A stretch of 64,000 nucleotides of DNA from the NCBI GenBank assembly GCA_021845805.1, contig JAJZVD010000002.1, positions 62,001-126,000 on the forward strand. The letters run 5' to 3'. This document shows, piece after piece, positions 1-9,539 of this stretch; position 1 is the first letter of the stretch; the number at the start of each line of letters is the position of its first letter. The DNA comes from Pseudomonadota bacterium (GTDB lineage: Bacteria > Pseudomonadota > Alphaproteobacteria > Rhodobacterales > Rhodobacteraceae). A model generated the notes under the pieces. The model saw only the letters and a list, made by a program, of their open reading frames with translations. It had not been told where the DNA came from and made no database searches. The position numbers and the translations under genes were made by a program.

Positions 1-2174
1 TCGTGGCTCCAGCGGCGGGCAAAGGCGGCCAGTTCCCCGGCGCCCGCCCCGATCGACAGCAGGCAGGCCAGCGCGCCCAGTTCCTCGGTCATGTTCCCGG
101 CCTCGGCAAACTGGGCGCGGGCGCGGGCGCCGTCGTCGATCCGGGTCAGGTAGGCCAGCGCCTGCAGCCGCAGCGCGCGTTGCCCTGCGCCCCGGGCGTC
201 GGGCACATAGGGGCCGGGCACCGCCATCGCGGCGTGAAGATCGGCCAGCGCCCCGCGCAGGTGGGTGGCGATGGCGCCCGCCAGCCGTTCGCGCGCCGCG
301 TGGATGGCCGCCGGGTCGGGGGTGCGACCTGCGGCATGCAGGGTGTGGGCCATGTCGTCTTCCGACGGCAGCCGCAGCGCATAGGCCCGGAAGGCCGGGT
401 CGAGGCTGTCGTCGCGCGCCACCCGCAGCAGCGCGTCAAGATAGTCCGGCCCCGGTGCCGCGCCCTCGGTCACCATGTGCGACAGCACGTCCTTGGCCAG
501 CGCGCGCCCGGCCTCCCACCGGTTGAAGGGGTCGGTGTCATGCGCCAGCAGGAAGGCGCGCTCCTCCGGTGTCGAGGCGCGCTCGAGCACGACGGGCGCC
601 GAGAAATCCCGCAGGATCGAAGGGATCGGCCGCGTGGCCAGCCCCTCGAAGCGGAAGCTCTGACGCGCCTCTGTCATCTCCAGCACGGTGGTGGGCAGCA
701 CTTCGTCGCCGTTCGGGTTCAGAAGGCCAAGCGCAATCGGGATCACCCGCGGCGGCTTTTCGGGCTGGCCGGGGGTGGGGGCGGTTTCCTGCGTGACATG
801 AAGGGTGTAGCAGCCGTCCTTCCAGTCTTCTTCCACGCTCAGGCGGGGTGTGCCGGCATCGGTGTACCAGCGCTTGAACTGCGTCAGGTCGCGCCCGGTG
901 GTGTCTTCGAACACCTTCAGCCAGTCTTCGATCGTGGCGGCCTGCCCGTCGTGGCGGCTGAAGTAGAGGTCAAGCGCGCGGCGATAGTCCTGCGGGCCCA
1001 CCAGCCGCCTGAGCATCCCGATCACCTCGGCGCCTTTTTCGTAGACCGTGGCGGTGTAGAAATTGTTGATTTCCTGATACATCCCGGGCCGGACCGGGTG
1101 GGCGAGCGGGCCTGCGTCCTCGCGGAACTGGCGGGCGCGCAGCGTCAGCACATCCTCGATCCGCTTGACCGGGGCCGAGCGCATGTCGGCCGAGAACTGC
1201 TGATCGCGGAACACGGTCAGCCCTTCCTTCAGGCAAAGCTGGAACCAGTCGCGGCAGGTGATGCGGTTGCCGGTCCAGTTGTGGAAGTATTCATGCGCGA
1301 TGATCGCCTCGATCCGGGCGAAGTCGTCGTCGGTCGCCGTCTCGGGAAGGGCCAGAACGTATTTGGAGTTGAAAATGTTCAACCCCTTGTTCTCCATCGC
1401 GCCCATGTTGAAGTCATCGACGGCGACAATGTTGAAAATGTCCAAGTCGTATTCGCGACCGTAGGTGTCTTCATCCCATTTCATCGACCGTTTCAGCGCG
1501 CCCATGGCGTAGTCGCACTTGCCCTCGTCGCCCGGGCGGACCCAGATGTTCAACTCGACCTGCCGCCCCGAGGCGGTGCGGAAGAAATCCGTGTGGCTGA
1601 CCAGGTTCCCCGCCACCAGCGCGAAGAGATACGAGGGTTTCGGCCAGGGGTCGTGCCATTCGGCGAACCCGGGGCCCGCCCCGATGGGATCGCCGTTCGA
1701 CAGCAAGACCGGCAGGTCCGATTCGATCCGCACGGTGAAGGGGGCCATCACGTCGGGGCGGTCGGGGTAGAAGGTGATCTTGCGGAACCCCTCGGCCTCG
1801 CATTGGGTGCAATACATGCCGCGCGACATGTAGAGCCCTTCGAGCGCGGTGTTGGTCTCGGGCGCGATCTCGACCTCGGCCGCAAAGGTGAAGGGCCCCG
1901 CGGGCAGCGCCGCGGCGGGGATCGTCAGCCCGCGGTCGTCTGGCCGGGCGTCGAGCTGTACACCGTCGACGGTGGCCCGGATCAGCCGCAGATCCTCGCC
2001 ATCCAGCCGCAGGTCATGGGCGCCGGGGCGTGCGGGATTGGGCACGAAGCGGATCTGCGACAGCACCCGCGTGGCGCGGGGCGACAGCCGGAAGGTCAGC
2101 GCCACCTCTTCCACCAGATGGGTGGGCGGCTGGTAGTCGGCCAGAGAAACGGTCTGGGGGGTGGCGTCCTTCAT
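1..2174 (-). CDS. pepN: Aminopeptidase N (M1 family), 3' end truncated by window edge
   Basis: Reverse-strand frame reads MKDATPQTVSLADYQPPTHLVEEVALTFRLSPRATRV...GAMENKGLNIFNS...IIAHEYFHNWTGNRITCRDWFQLCLKEGLTVFRDQQF; GAMEN and HEXXH-type motifs of M1 peptidases. The track does not list this frame because it has no stop in the window. Confidence 0.96.
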   Translation of the reverse strand, partial: MKDATPQTVSLADYQPPTHLVEEVALTFRLSPRATRVLSQIRFVPNPARPGAHDLRLDGEDLRLIRATVDGVQLDARPDDRGLTIPAAALPAGPFTFAAEVEIAPETNTALEGLYMSRGMYCTQCEAEGFRKITFYPDRPDVMAPFTVRIESDLPVLLSNGDPIGAGPGFAEWHDPWPKPSYLFALVAGNLVSHTDFFRTASGRQVELNIWVRPGDEGKCDYAMGALKRSMKWDEDTYGREYDLDIFNIVAVDDFNMGAMENKGLNIFNSKYVLALPETATDDDFARIEAIIAHEYFHNWTGNRITCRDWFQLCLKEGLTVFRDQQFSADMRSAPVKRIEDVLTLRARQFREDAGPLAHPVRPGMYQEINNFYTATVYEKGAEVIGMLRRLVGPQDYRRALDLYFSRHDGQAATIEDWLKVFEDTTGRDLTQFKRWYTDAGTPRLSVEEDWKDGCYTLHVTQETAPTPGQPEKPPRVIPIALGLLNPNGDEVLPTTVLEMTEARQSFRFEGLATRPIPSILRDFSAPVVLERASTPEERAFLLAHDTDPFNRWEAGRALAKDVLSHMVTEGAAPGPDYLDALLRVARDDSLDPAFRAYALRLPSEDDMAHTLHAAGRTPDPAAIHAARERLAGAIATHLRGALADLHAAMAVPGPYVPDARGAGQRALRLQALAYLTRIDDGARARAQFAEAGNMTEELGALACLLSIGAGAGELAAFARRWSH

Positions 2175-2286
2175 CGGGGTCTCCTGCGCTTGCGGGCTCA
2201 GCCTAGCCGCTGGCGGCGCGGGCGCAAGGTGGGCGGGGCCGACTGCGGGCTTTACGCCGCCACTGGATGCGCTAGATATTCGTTCC

Positions 2287-3801
2287 ATGAATGTTCTTGT
2301 CTGGTTCAAGCGCGATCTGCGGGTGGCAGACCATCCGGCCCTGACGCTGGCCGCCGGGCTGGGGCCGGTGCTGCCTGTCTATATCGTCGAGCCCGATCTC
2401 TGGCGGCAGGCCGATGCCTCGGGGCGGCAGTGGGCCTTCATCGGGGAAAGCCTTGTGGAACTGCGCGACGCGCTTGGCGCCCTTGGCGCGCCGCTGGTTG
2501 TGCGTGTGGGCGAGGCGGTCGAGGTGCTGGACAAGCTCTGCCGCCTGCATGGGATCGGCCACATCGTCTCGCATGAGGAAACGGGCACGCTCTGGACGTT
2601 CGCGCGCGACCGGGCGGTGGCGGACTGGGCGCGGCGGTCCGGGGTGGCCTGGACCGAGGTGCCGCAGCAGGGGGTGGTGCGTCGTCTGGCCGCCCGCAGC
2701 GACTGGGGCGCGCGGCGCGATGCCTTCCTGGCCGCCGGGCCGCTGCCGGTGCCCGCGGGCCTGACGCCGGTGCCGGGGGTAGAGCCGGGGGCGATCCCGT
2801 CGGCCCGGGCGCTGAAGCTCGCCGAGGATCGCTGCCCGCATCGGCAGGCGGGGGGGCGGGCCCAGGGGCTTGTGCTGACCGAATCGTTCCTGCGGGTCCG
2901 GGGGCAGCCCTACCGGGCGGCGATGTCCTCGCCGGTCAGTGGCGAACGCGCCTGTTCGCGGCTGTCGCCGCATCTGGCCTGGGGCACGCTGTCGGGGCGC
3001 GAGGTGGCGGCGGCGCTGGCCCTGCGGATGGCGGACCGGCCAGGTGCGGGCTGGTCGGGCAGCCTTGCGTCGTTCCGCTCGCGGCTGGCCTGGCGCGACC
3101 ATTTCATCCAGAAGCTGGAAACCCGGCCCGATCTGGAGGTGGCCTGCCTGCATCCGGCCTACGAGGGTCTGCGCCCGCGCGAGACCGACCGCGCGCGGCT
3201 TTCGGCCTGGGAGGCGGGGCAGACCGGCATCCCCTTCGTCGATGCCTGCCTGCGCTATCTGCGGGCCACCGGCTGGCTGAATTTCCGCATGCGCAGCATG
3301 GTGGTTTCGGTTGCGGCGCAGCATCTGTGGCTGGACTGGCGCGCGCTGGGCGCCCCGCTGGCGCGGATGTTCACCGATTACGAACCCGGCATCCACTGGC
3401 CGCAACTGCAGATGCAGGCGGGCACCACCGGGATGAACACGATCCGCATCTACAACCCGGTGAAACAGGGGCAGGAGCAGGACCCGACCGGCGCCTTTAC
3501 CCGCCGCTGGGTGCCCGAACTGGCCGAGGTGCCCGACACCTTCCTGCAGGAGCCCTGGCGCTGGAGCGGGGCGGCGGGGCTTCTGGGGCGCCGCTACCCC
3601 GAGCCGCTTGTGGACCTGGCCGCCGCCGCGCGTGCCGCGCGTGAGGCGGTCTATGCGGTGCGCAAGACGCCCGGCTTTCGCGACGAGGTGCCGCGGCTGG
3701 TGGCGGCGCTGGCCTCCGGACAAGGCAGGACGGGGCAGGGCGCGCGTGGCCGCGGCCGACGGGCGAAGCCGGTGCCGGGGCAGTTGAGCCTGGGGCTGTA
3801 G
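2287..3801 (+). CDS. Cryptochrome/deoxyribodipyrimidine photolyase family flavoprotein (atypical)
   Basis: Starts MNVLVWFKRDLRVADHPALTLAA; C-terminal FAD region HWPQLQMQAGTTGMNTIRIYNPVKQGQEQDPTGAFTRRWVPEL. Start corrected from track (2161). Confidence 0.92.
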   Translation: MNVLVWFKRDLRVADHPALTLAAGLGPVLPVYIVEPDLWRQADASGRQWAFIGESLVELRDALGALGAPLVVRVGEAVEVLDKLCRLHGIGHIVSHEETGTLWTFARDRAVADWARRSGVAWTEVPQQGVVRRLAARSDWGARRDAFLAAGPLPVPAGLTPVPGVEPGAIPSARALKLAEDRCPHRQAGGRAQGLVLTESFLRVRGQPYRAAMSSPVSGERACSRLSPHLAWGTLSGREVAAALALRMADRPGAGWSGSLASFRSRLAWRDHFIQKLETRPDLEVACLHPAYEGLRPRETDRARLSAWEAGQTGIPFVDACLRYLRATGWLNFRMRSMVVSVAAQHLWLDWRALGAPLARMFTDYEPGIHWPQLQMQAGTTGMNTIRIYNPVKQGQEQDPTGAFTRRWVPELAEVPDTFLQEPWRWSGAAGLLGRRYPEPLVDLAAAARAAREAVYAVRKTPGFRDEVPRLVAALASGQGRTGQGARGRGRRAKPVPGQLSLGL

Positions 3802-3816
3802 CGCCGGGCGCAGAGG

Positions 3817-3870
3817 GTGGGGGGCTGTCTGCCCCCCACACCCCCCGAGGATATTTGCGGACAGAAAATG
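3817..3870 (+). repeat. Dispersed hairpin repeat, copy A (GTGGGGGGC-TGTCT-GCCCCCCAC ... CCGAGGATATTTGCGGACAGAAAATG)
   Basis: Perfect 9-bp stem with 5-nt loop, then the tail shared with four other intergenic copies. Confidence 0.85.
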
Positions 3871-3883
3871 CGGGGCCGATGGC

Positions 3884-4033
3884 ATGAAGATGCGGAAGAA
3901 GGGCGATCTGCCCACCAGGGTCTGTGCCACCTGCGGGCGGCCCTTCGCCTGGCGGAAGAAATGGGCGAAGGTCTGGGACGAGGTGCGCCACTGTTCCGAC
4001 CGGTGCCGGAACGAGGCGCGCCGCAAGTCCTGA
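3884..4033 (+). CDS. DUF2256 family zinc-ribbon-like micro-protein (49 aa)
   Basis: MKMRKKGDLPTRVCATCGRPFAWRKKWAKVWDEVRHCSDRCRNEARRKS*; CxxC...CxxxC, matches the DUF2256 family as I recall it. Below the track length cut-off. Confidence 0.85.
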   Translation: MKMRKKGDLPTRVCATCGRPFAWRKKWAKVWDEVRHCSDRCRNEARRKS

Positions 4034-4039
4034 GGCGCG

Positions 4040-4501
4040 TCAGAGGGTGATCGCCAGCGCCTCGAGCTGGCTGAGTGCGGTGCCCCAGCCGCCGTGGAAG
4101 CCCATATCTTCGTGCCGCGCGCGGTCTTCGGGGCTGCGGTGCATGGCGCGGGCGGTGTAGCGCGTCCTGTCGCCTTCGGGGGCGATGGTCAGGATCGCGG
4201 TGAAGAAGGGCTCGGGCGCGGGGCGCCAGCCTTCATGCAGGGCGTCCGTGAAGATCAGCCGCTGGCGGGGGATCAGGTCGAGGAATATCCCCTCGGTCGG
4301 AAAGGTCTGCGCGCCCAGCTGCATCACGGTGGCAAACCGGCCGCCCGGACGGAGGTCGAGCGTGGCCTCGACCGTCTCGACGGGCTTGGGCGCCCACCAC
4401 TGTTTCAGCAGCTCCGGTTCGGTCCAGCAGCGCCAGATCTGGGCCGGGCTGGCCGCGACGAGGCGCGTCAGTTCAAGATCAAGTGCGGGGTTCAGCGTCA
4501 T
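4040..4501 (-). CDS. SRPBCC (AHSA1/START-like) domain protein
   Basis: MTLNPALDLELTRLVAASPAQIWRCWTEPELLKQWWAPKPVETVEA...; start corrected from track. Confidence 0.88.
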   Translation of the reverse strand: MTLNPALDLELTRLVAASPAQIWRCWTEPELLKQWWAPKPVETVEATLDLRPGGRFATVMQLGAQTFPTEGIFLDLIPRQRLIFTDALHEGWRPAPEPFFTAILTIAPEGDRTRYTARAMHRSPEDRARHEDMGFHGGWGTALSQLEALAITL

Positions 4502-4835
4502 CTTCGATCTCCGGCAGGGTCGCAAGAAGGGTGTCGAGGCGGTCGAGCCGTTGCTCCCACGCCGCCCGCTGGCGCGAGAGCCAGTCGAGCGCGGGGGCAA
4601 GGCGGGCAGGCTGGGCCCGGCAGATGCGGGTGCGGCCCGACTTCTCGGTGGCGATGAGCCCGGCGTCTTCGAGCACGCCAAGATGGCGCAGCACGGTGGG
4701 CAGGGCGAGGCCGGTGGGCGCGGCGAGGTCGGTCACCCGGGCCGGACCCTCCATCAACCGTTCCAGCATGGCGCGGCGGGTGTCATCGGCCAGGGCCTGG
4801 AAGAGGGGCGTGAGGGCGCGGTCAAACTTAGCCAT
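4479..4835 (-). CDS. ArsR-family winged-helix transcriptional regulator
   Basis: MAKFDRALTPLFQALADDTRRAMLERLMEGPARVTDLAAPTGLALPTVLRHLGVLEDAGLI...; overlaps the SRPBCC start. Confidence 0.92.
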   Translation of the reverse strand: MAKFDRALTPLFQALADDTRRAMLERLMEGPARVTDLAAPTGLALPTVLRHLGVLEDAGLIATEKSGRTRICRAQPARLAPALDWLSRQRAAWEQRLDRLDTLLATLPEIEDDAEPRT

Positions 4836-4845
4836 GACGCTAAGT
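4826..4845. promoter_or_regulatory. Inverted repeat ACTTAG-N8-CTAAGT over the arsR start codon
   Basis: acttagccatgacgctaagt; same architecture as the repeat at 4876-4895. Confidence 0.7.
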
Positions 4846-4875
4846 ATCTCGGTCGGGCGCAGTTTGGCAAGGAAA

Positions 4876-4895
4876 ACTTAGTGAAATTGCTAAGT
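4876..4895. promoter_or_regulatory. Inverted repeat ACTTAG-N8-CTAAGT upstream of arsR
   Basis: acttagtgaaattgctaagt. Confidence 0.7.
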
Positions 4896-5045
4896 GAATT
4901 GCATTCTTCGGCAGATCCGAAAGATGTTTTTGCCCGGATTGGTCATTTGGATTGACCGGATTTGTTGCCTATCGGAAACTTTGTGCCTAATTGTGTGCGG
5001 CGGCATACCGGTTCGGGTGGCCGGGCAAGCAAGGAGGCGGCTGGA

Positions 5046-7190
5046 ATGGTCGATCGCGTGGAAAAGCAGGGGCTTCAGGTCGACGCCGGTCTGGCCGGGT
5101 TCATCGACGGGCAGGCGTTGCCGGGATCGGGCGTGGCGGCCGAGACCTTCTGGTCGGCGCTGTCGGCCGCCATCCACGAGCTTGGCCCGCAGAACCGTGC
5201 CCTGCTGGCCCGCCGCGAGGCGATCCAGGCCCAGATCGACGCCTGGCACAAGGCCCGCAGGGGCAAGCCGCAGGATCACGCGGCCTACATGAGCTTTCTG
5301 CGCGAGATCGGCTATCTGGTGCCCGAAGGCCCCGACTTCACCATTGCGACGACCGGCACGGACCCGGAGTTTGCCAGCATCCCCGGCCCGCAGCTGGTCG
5401 TGCCGGTGACGAACGCGCGCTATGCGCTGAACGCCGCGAATGCGCGCTGGGGCTCGCTTTACGATGCGCTCTACGGGACCGATGCGCTGGGCGATCTGCC
5501 CGCGGGCGGTGGCTTCGATCCGGCGCGCGGGGCGCGGGTGATTGCCTGGGGGCGCGCGTTCCTTGATGATGTGGTGCCGCTGGCGGCGGGGTCCTGGGCC
5601 GATGTCGCGGGGCTGGCGGTCGAGGCGGGGCAGCTTGCCCCTGCGCTGCGCGATCCGGCGATGTTCGTGGGCTACGCGGGCGCGCCTGCGGCGCCTTCGG
5701 CGGTCGTGCTGAAGCAGAACCACCTGCATCTGATCCTCGAGATCGACCGGGGCACCCGCGTGGGGGGCATGGACCGGGCCGGGATCGCCGACATCCGGCT
5801 GGAGTCGGCCGTCTCGTCGATCATGGATTGCGAGGATTCGGTGGCGGCCGTCGATGGCGCCGACAAGGTGGTGGCCTATGCCAACTGGCTGGGCCTGATG
5901 AAGGGCGACCTTTCGGAACGTTTCAGCAAGAATGGCCGCGAGGTCGTGCGTGCGCTGAACCCGGATCTGACGTTCACCGCCCCCGACGGGGGCAGCCTGA
6001 CGCTCAAGGGGCGCGCGATGATGCTGGTGCGCAACGTGGGCCACCTGATGACCACGCCCGCGATCCTGGACCGCGCGGGGCTGGAGGCGGGCGAGGGGAT
6101 CATGGATGCCTTCTGCACCGTGCTTTGCGCGCTGCACGACCTGAACAAGGCCGCGGGGCCGCGCAACTCGCAGACCGGATCGGTCTATGTCGTGAAGCCC
6201 AAGATGCACGGGCCGGACGAGGTTGCCTTTGCCGACACGCTCTTTGCCCGGGTGGAGGATGCGCTGGGTCTGCCGCGCTACACCGTCAAGCTTGGCATCA
6301 TGGACGAGGAGCGGCGGACCTCGGCCAACCTCAAGGAATGCATCCGGGCCGCGCGCCATCGCGTGGCCTTCATCAACACGGGCTTCCTGGACCGGACGGG
6401 CGACGAGATTCACACCTCGATGGAAGCCGGGCCGATGGTGCGCAAGGGCGACATGAAGGCGGCCGCCTGGATCAAGGCCTACGAGGATCGCAATGTCGAC
6501 ATCGGGCTGGCCTGCGGGCTGTCGGGCATTGCCCAGATCGGCAAGGGGATGTGGGCCGCCCCTGACCTGATGGCCGAGATGCTGACGCAGAAGATCGGCC
6601 ATCCGATGGCCGGGGCCAATACGGCCTGGGTGCCCTCGCCCACCGCGGCGACGCTGCATGCCACGCATTACCACCGGGTCGATGTGTTTGCCCGGCAGGC
6701 CGAGATCGCCAAAGCGGGCCCGCGCGGCAGGCTGGACGACCTGCTGACCGTGCCGCTGGCAGGTGGCGCGAACTGGAGCGAGGCCGAGATCCAGGCCGAG
6801 ATCGAGAACAACGCGCAGGGTATCCTGGGCTATGTGGTGCGCTGGGTCGATCAGGGGGTGGGGTGTTCCAAGGTTCCCGACATCCATGATGTGGCGCTGA
6901 TGGAAGACCGGGCGACCTGCCGGATCTCGTCGCAGGCGCTGGCGAACTGGCTGCACCACGGCGTGGTGAGCGAGGCGCAGGTGATGGCGGCGATGCGGAA
7001 GATGGCGGCGGTGGTCGACCGGCAGAATGCCGATGACCCGGCCTATGTGCCGATGGCGCCGGGCTTCGACGGCATCGCCTTCAAGGCGGCCTGCGATCTG
7101 GTGTTCAAGGGTCGCATCCAGCCCTCCGGCTATACCGAGCCGGTGCTGCATGCGCGTCGGCAGGAACTGAAGGCCGCGCGCGCGGCCTAG
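5046..7190 (+). CDS. glcB: Malate synthase G
   Basis: [27 protein letters not shown]...[18 protein letters not shown]...[14 protein letters not shown]...[12 protein letters not shown]; about 714 aa. Start corrected. Confidence 0.96.
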   Translation: MVDRVEKQGLQVDAGLAGFIDGQALPGSGVAAETFWSALSAAIHELGPQNRALLARREAIQAQIDAWHKARRGKPQDHAAYMSFLREIGYLVPEGPDFTIATTGTDPEFASIPGPQLVVPVTNARYALNAANARWGSLYDALYGTDALGDLPAGGGFDPARGARVIAWGRAFLDDVVPLAAGSWADVAGLAVEAGQLAPALRDPAMFVGYAGAPAAPSAVVLKQNHLHLILEIDRGTRVGGMDRAGIADIRLESAVSSIMDCEDSVAAVDGADKVVAYANWLGLMKGDLSERFSKNGREVVRALNPDLTFTAPDGGSLTLKGRAMMLVRNVGHLMTTPAILDRAGLEAGEGIMDAFCTVLCALHDLNKAAGPRNSQTGSVYVVKPKMHGPDEVAFADTLFARVEDALGLPRYTVKLGIMDEERRTSANLKECIRAARHRVAFINTGFLDRTGDEIHTSMEAGPMVRKGDMKAAAWIKAYEDRNVDIGLACGLSGIAQIGKGMWAAPDLMAEMLTQKIGHPMAGANTAWVPSPTAATLHATHYHRVDVFARQAEIAKAGPRGRLDDLLTVPLAGGANWSEAEIQAEIENNAQGILGYVVRWVDQGVGCSKVPDIHDVALMEDRATCRISSQALANWLHHGVVSEAQVMAAMRKMAAVVDRQNADDPAYVPMAPGFDGIAFKAACDLVFKGRIQPSGYTEPVLHARRQELKAARAA

Positions 7191-7382
7191 CATCGCGTCC
7201 GATCCGGTGCCCCCCGAGGTCGCGGCGAACCTTCGGGGGGTGCCGCATGGTGCTCGCGCAGCGCCGCGATCTGCACAATTTTGCGACAGTCGTGCAGCGA
7301 ACAGGCTTTGTGCGCGGCTGCCCCCTCGACCCGCCGCGTGCCGCGGCCTATGTTCGGCAGGAGAACCAGCGGGGAAGGGAAA

Positions 7383-8159
7383 ATGGCGCGCCCTGTCGTC
7401 GGCATCATCGGCAACATGTCCATCCTGAACGAAACCTACAGGGTTCACGCGGGTGGTCTGATGAACAGCGAGGCCGTGGCGCAGGTGGCCGAGTGCCTGC
7501 CGCTGATCATCCCCTCTGATCCGCATTTCGTTGCGGTCGACGACCTGCTCGAGCAATGCGACGGTTTCCTGCTGACGGGGGGGCGGCCGAACGTGCACCC
7601 TTCGGAATATGGCGAGGAGGAAACCCCCGCGCATGGCGCCTTCGACCGCTGCCGGGACGCGATCACCCTGCCGCTGATCCGCGCCTGCGTGGAGCGCGGC
7701 CAGCCCTTCCTCGGGGTCTGCCGCGGCTTCCAGGAGGTGAACGTGGCGATGGGGGGGACGCTTTACCCCGAGATCCGCGACCTGCCGGGCCGGATGAACC
7801 ACAGGATGCCGCCCGATGGCACGCTGGAGGAAAAGTTCGCCCTGCGCCACCATGTCCGCTTCGCCGCTGACGGTGTCTTTGCCCGCCTGATGGGGGCAGA
7901 GGAGGTGATGACCAACACGCTGCACGGGCAGGGGATCAAGGACCCCGGGGCGCGGGTGGTGGTGGATGGCTGGGCCGAAGACGGCACGCCCGAGGCGCTT
8001 TACGTGAAGGATGCGCCGGGCTTCACGCTATCGGTACAGTGGCACCCCGAGTTCAACGCGGTGAACGACCCGGTGTCGCGGCCGCTGTTCCGGGCTTTCG
8101 GCGAGGCGGTGCATGCCTGGGCCGCGCGGGGCGCGGTTCCTGTCCGGCGGCGCGCCTGA
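7383..8159 (+). CDS. Class I glutamine amidotransferase-like / gamma-glutamyl-gamma-aminobutyrate hydrolase family protein
   Basis: MARPVVGIIGNMSILNETYRVHAGG...GFLLTGGRPNVHPSEYGEE...PFLGVCRGFQEVNVAMGGTLY...LSVQWHPEF; nucleophile GVCRG and HPE motif. Confidence 0.9.
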   Translation: MARPVVGIIGNMSILNETYRVHAGGLMNSEAVAQVAECLPLIIPSDPHFVAVDDLLEQCDGFLLTGGRPNVHPSEYGEEETPAHGAFDRCRDAITLPLIRACVERGQPFLGVCRGFQEVNVAMGGTLYPEIRDLPGRMNHRMPPDGTLEEKFALRHHVRFAADGVFARLMGAEEVMTNTLHGQGIKDPGARVVVDGWAEDGTPEALYVKDAPGFTLSVQWHPEFNAVNDPVSRPLFRAFGEAVHAWAARGAVPVRRRA

Positions 8160-8177
8160 GGCGGGCCGGGACAGGAA

Positions 8178-8243
8178 GGGGGCTGTCTGCCCCCTCGGCG
8201 CGTGCCGCGCCTCACCCCCGAGGATGTTTTCGGACAGAAAATG
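8178..8243 (+). repeat. Dispersed hairpin repeat, copy B
   Basis: GGGGGC-TGTCT-GCCCCC stem-loop ... ACCCCCGAGGATGTTTTCGGACAGAAAATG; between convergent genes. Confidence 0.8.
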
Positions 8244-8253
8244 ATCGGGGCTG

Positions 8254-9447
8254 TCAGGTGACCTTTGCGCGCACCTTGTGTTCCGGCCGGTCCCAGAGCG
8301 CGTTGTCCATCACGTCCTTCAGGATGGCGATGGCGCCCGCCACCTCGGCCTCGCCGATGTAGAGCGGCGTGAAGCCGAAGCGCAGGATGTCGGGGGCACG
8401 GAAATCGCCGATCACGCCACGGGCGATCAGCGCCTGCATGATGGCGTAGCCCTCGGGGTGGCGGAAGCTGACCTGGCTGCCGCGGGTGACAGGATCGCGC
8501 GGGCTGGCCAGATGCAGCGCCGGGCAGGCGGCCTCGACCCCGGCGATGAACTGTTCGGTGAGCGCGATCGAGCGGGCGCGGATCGCCTCCATCGTCACGC
8601 CGTCCCAGACGTCCATCGCGGCATCGAGCGCCGCGAGTTGCAGGATCGGCGGGGTGCCCACGCGCATCCGGTCGACGCCGCGGCCCGGGCGGTAGCCGAG
8701 ATCGAAGGCGAAGGGGCTTTCATGGCCGAGCCAGCCCGACAGCGCCGGGCGCGCCACCTCGGCATGGCGGGGCGCGACGTAGATGAAGGCCGGGCCGCCG
8801 GGGCCGGAGTTCAGGTATTTGTAGGTGCAACCCACGGCGAAATCGGCGCCGCATCCGGCCAGATCGACCGGCAGCGCGCCCGCCGAATGCGCCAGATCCC
8901 AGACCGCCAGCGCGCCCGCGGCATGCGCCCTTGCGGTCAGTCGCTGCATGTCATGCCGCCGCCCGGTGCGATAGTCGACCTCGGTCAGCATCAGCACGGC
9001 GACGGTGTCGTCGATGTTCGCCTCGACCTCTTCGGGCGCCACGGTCTTGAGCGCGTAGCCCTGGCCCAGCGTGCGCACCAGCCCGTCGGCCATGTAGAGA
9101 TCCGAGGGGAAGTTGCCGGTATCCGACAGGATCACCCGGCGGCCCGGGGTCATCTCCAGCGCCGAGGCCAGCGCCTGGTAGACCTTGATCGACAACGTGT
9201 CGCCCAGCACGACCGAGCCGGGTTCCGCCCCGATCAGCCGGGCGATCCGGTCGCCCACACGCCGCGGCATGTCCATCCAGCCCGCCTTGTTCCAGCCGGT
9301 GATCAGCATCTCGCCCCATTCCGCCTCGATGGTGCGGTTCACCCGGGCGGCGGCGGCCTTCGGCAGGGGCCCGAGCGAGTTGCCATCGAGGTAGATCACC
9401 CCGGCGGGAATGTGGAACATGGCCTTGGTCTTGGCAAAGTCGGTCAT
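8254..9447 (-). CDS. kynU: Kynureninase
   Basis: MTDFAKTKAMFHIPAGVIYLDGNSLGPLPKAAAARVN...WDLAHSAGALPVDL...GCTYKYLNSGPGGPAFIYV; PLP-fold kynureninase signatures. Confidence 0.94.
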   Translation of the reverse strand: MTDFAKTKAMFHIPAGVIYLDGNSLGPLPKAAAARVNRTIEAEWGEMLITGWNKAGWMDMPRRVGDRIARLIGAEPGSVVLGDTLSIKVYQALASALEMTPGRRVILSDTGNFPSDLYMADGLVRTLGQGYALKTVAPEEVEANIDDTVAVLMLTEVDYRTGRRHDMQRLTARAHAAGALAVWDLAHSAGALPVDLAGCGADFAVGCTYKYLNSGPGGPAFIYVAPRHAEVARPALSGWLGHESPFAFDLGYRPGRGVDRMRVGTPPILQLAALDAAMDVWDGVTMEAIRARSIALTEQFIAGVEAACPALHLASPRDPVTRGSQVSFRHPEGYAIMQALIARGVIGDFRAPDILRFGFTPLYIGEAEVAGAIAILKDVMDNALWDRPEHKVRAKVT

Positions 9448-9513
9448 TTGAACCTCCGTTTGGCGCAAGAAGCGCCCGCGGTGGGGGGCAAGTCAACCCC
9501 GGCAGGCAAAATT

Positions 9514-9529
9514 ATTTCAGGCTTGAAAT
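9514..9529. promoter_or_regulatory. Palindrome ATTTCA-GGCT-TGAAAT upstream of kynU
   Basis: Perfect 6-4-6 inverted repeat about 67 bp upstream of the kynU start in an AT-rich spacer. Confidence 0.45.
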
Positions 9530-9539
9530 GTTTTTGGCC

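Noticed and set aside
3-2576. 857-aa forward ORF in the track
   Set aside because: Mirror-frame artefact opposite pepN; no recognisable domain, while the reverse frame carries GAMEN and HEXXH motifs.
2272-7925. Long minus ORFs opposite the cryptochrome (584 aa) and glcB (1011 aa)
   Set aside because: High-GC mirror ORFs with Arg/Pro/His-rich composition and no domain; the sense frames are clear enzymes.
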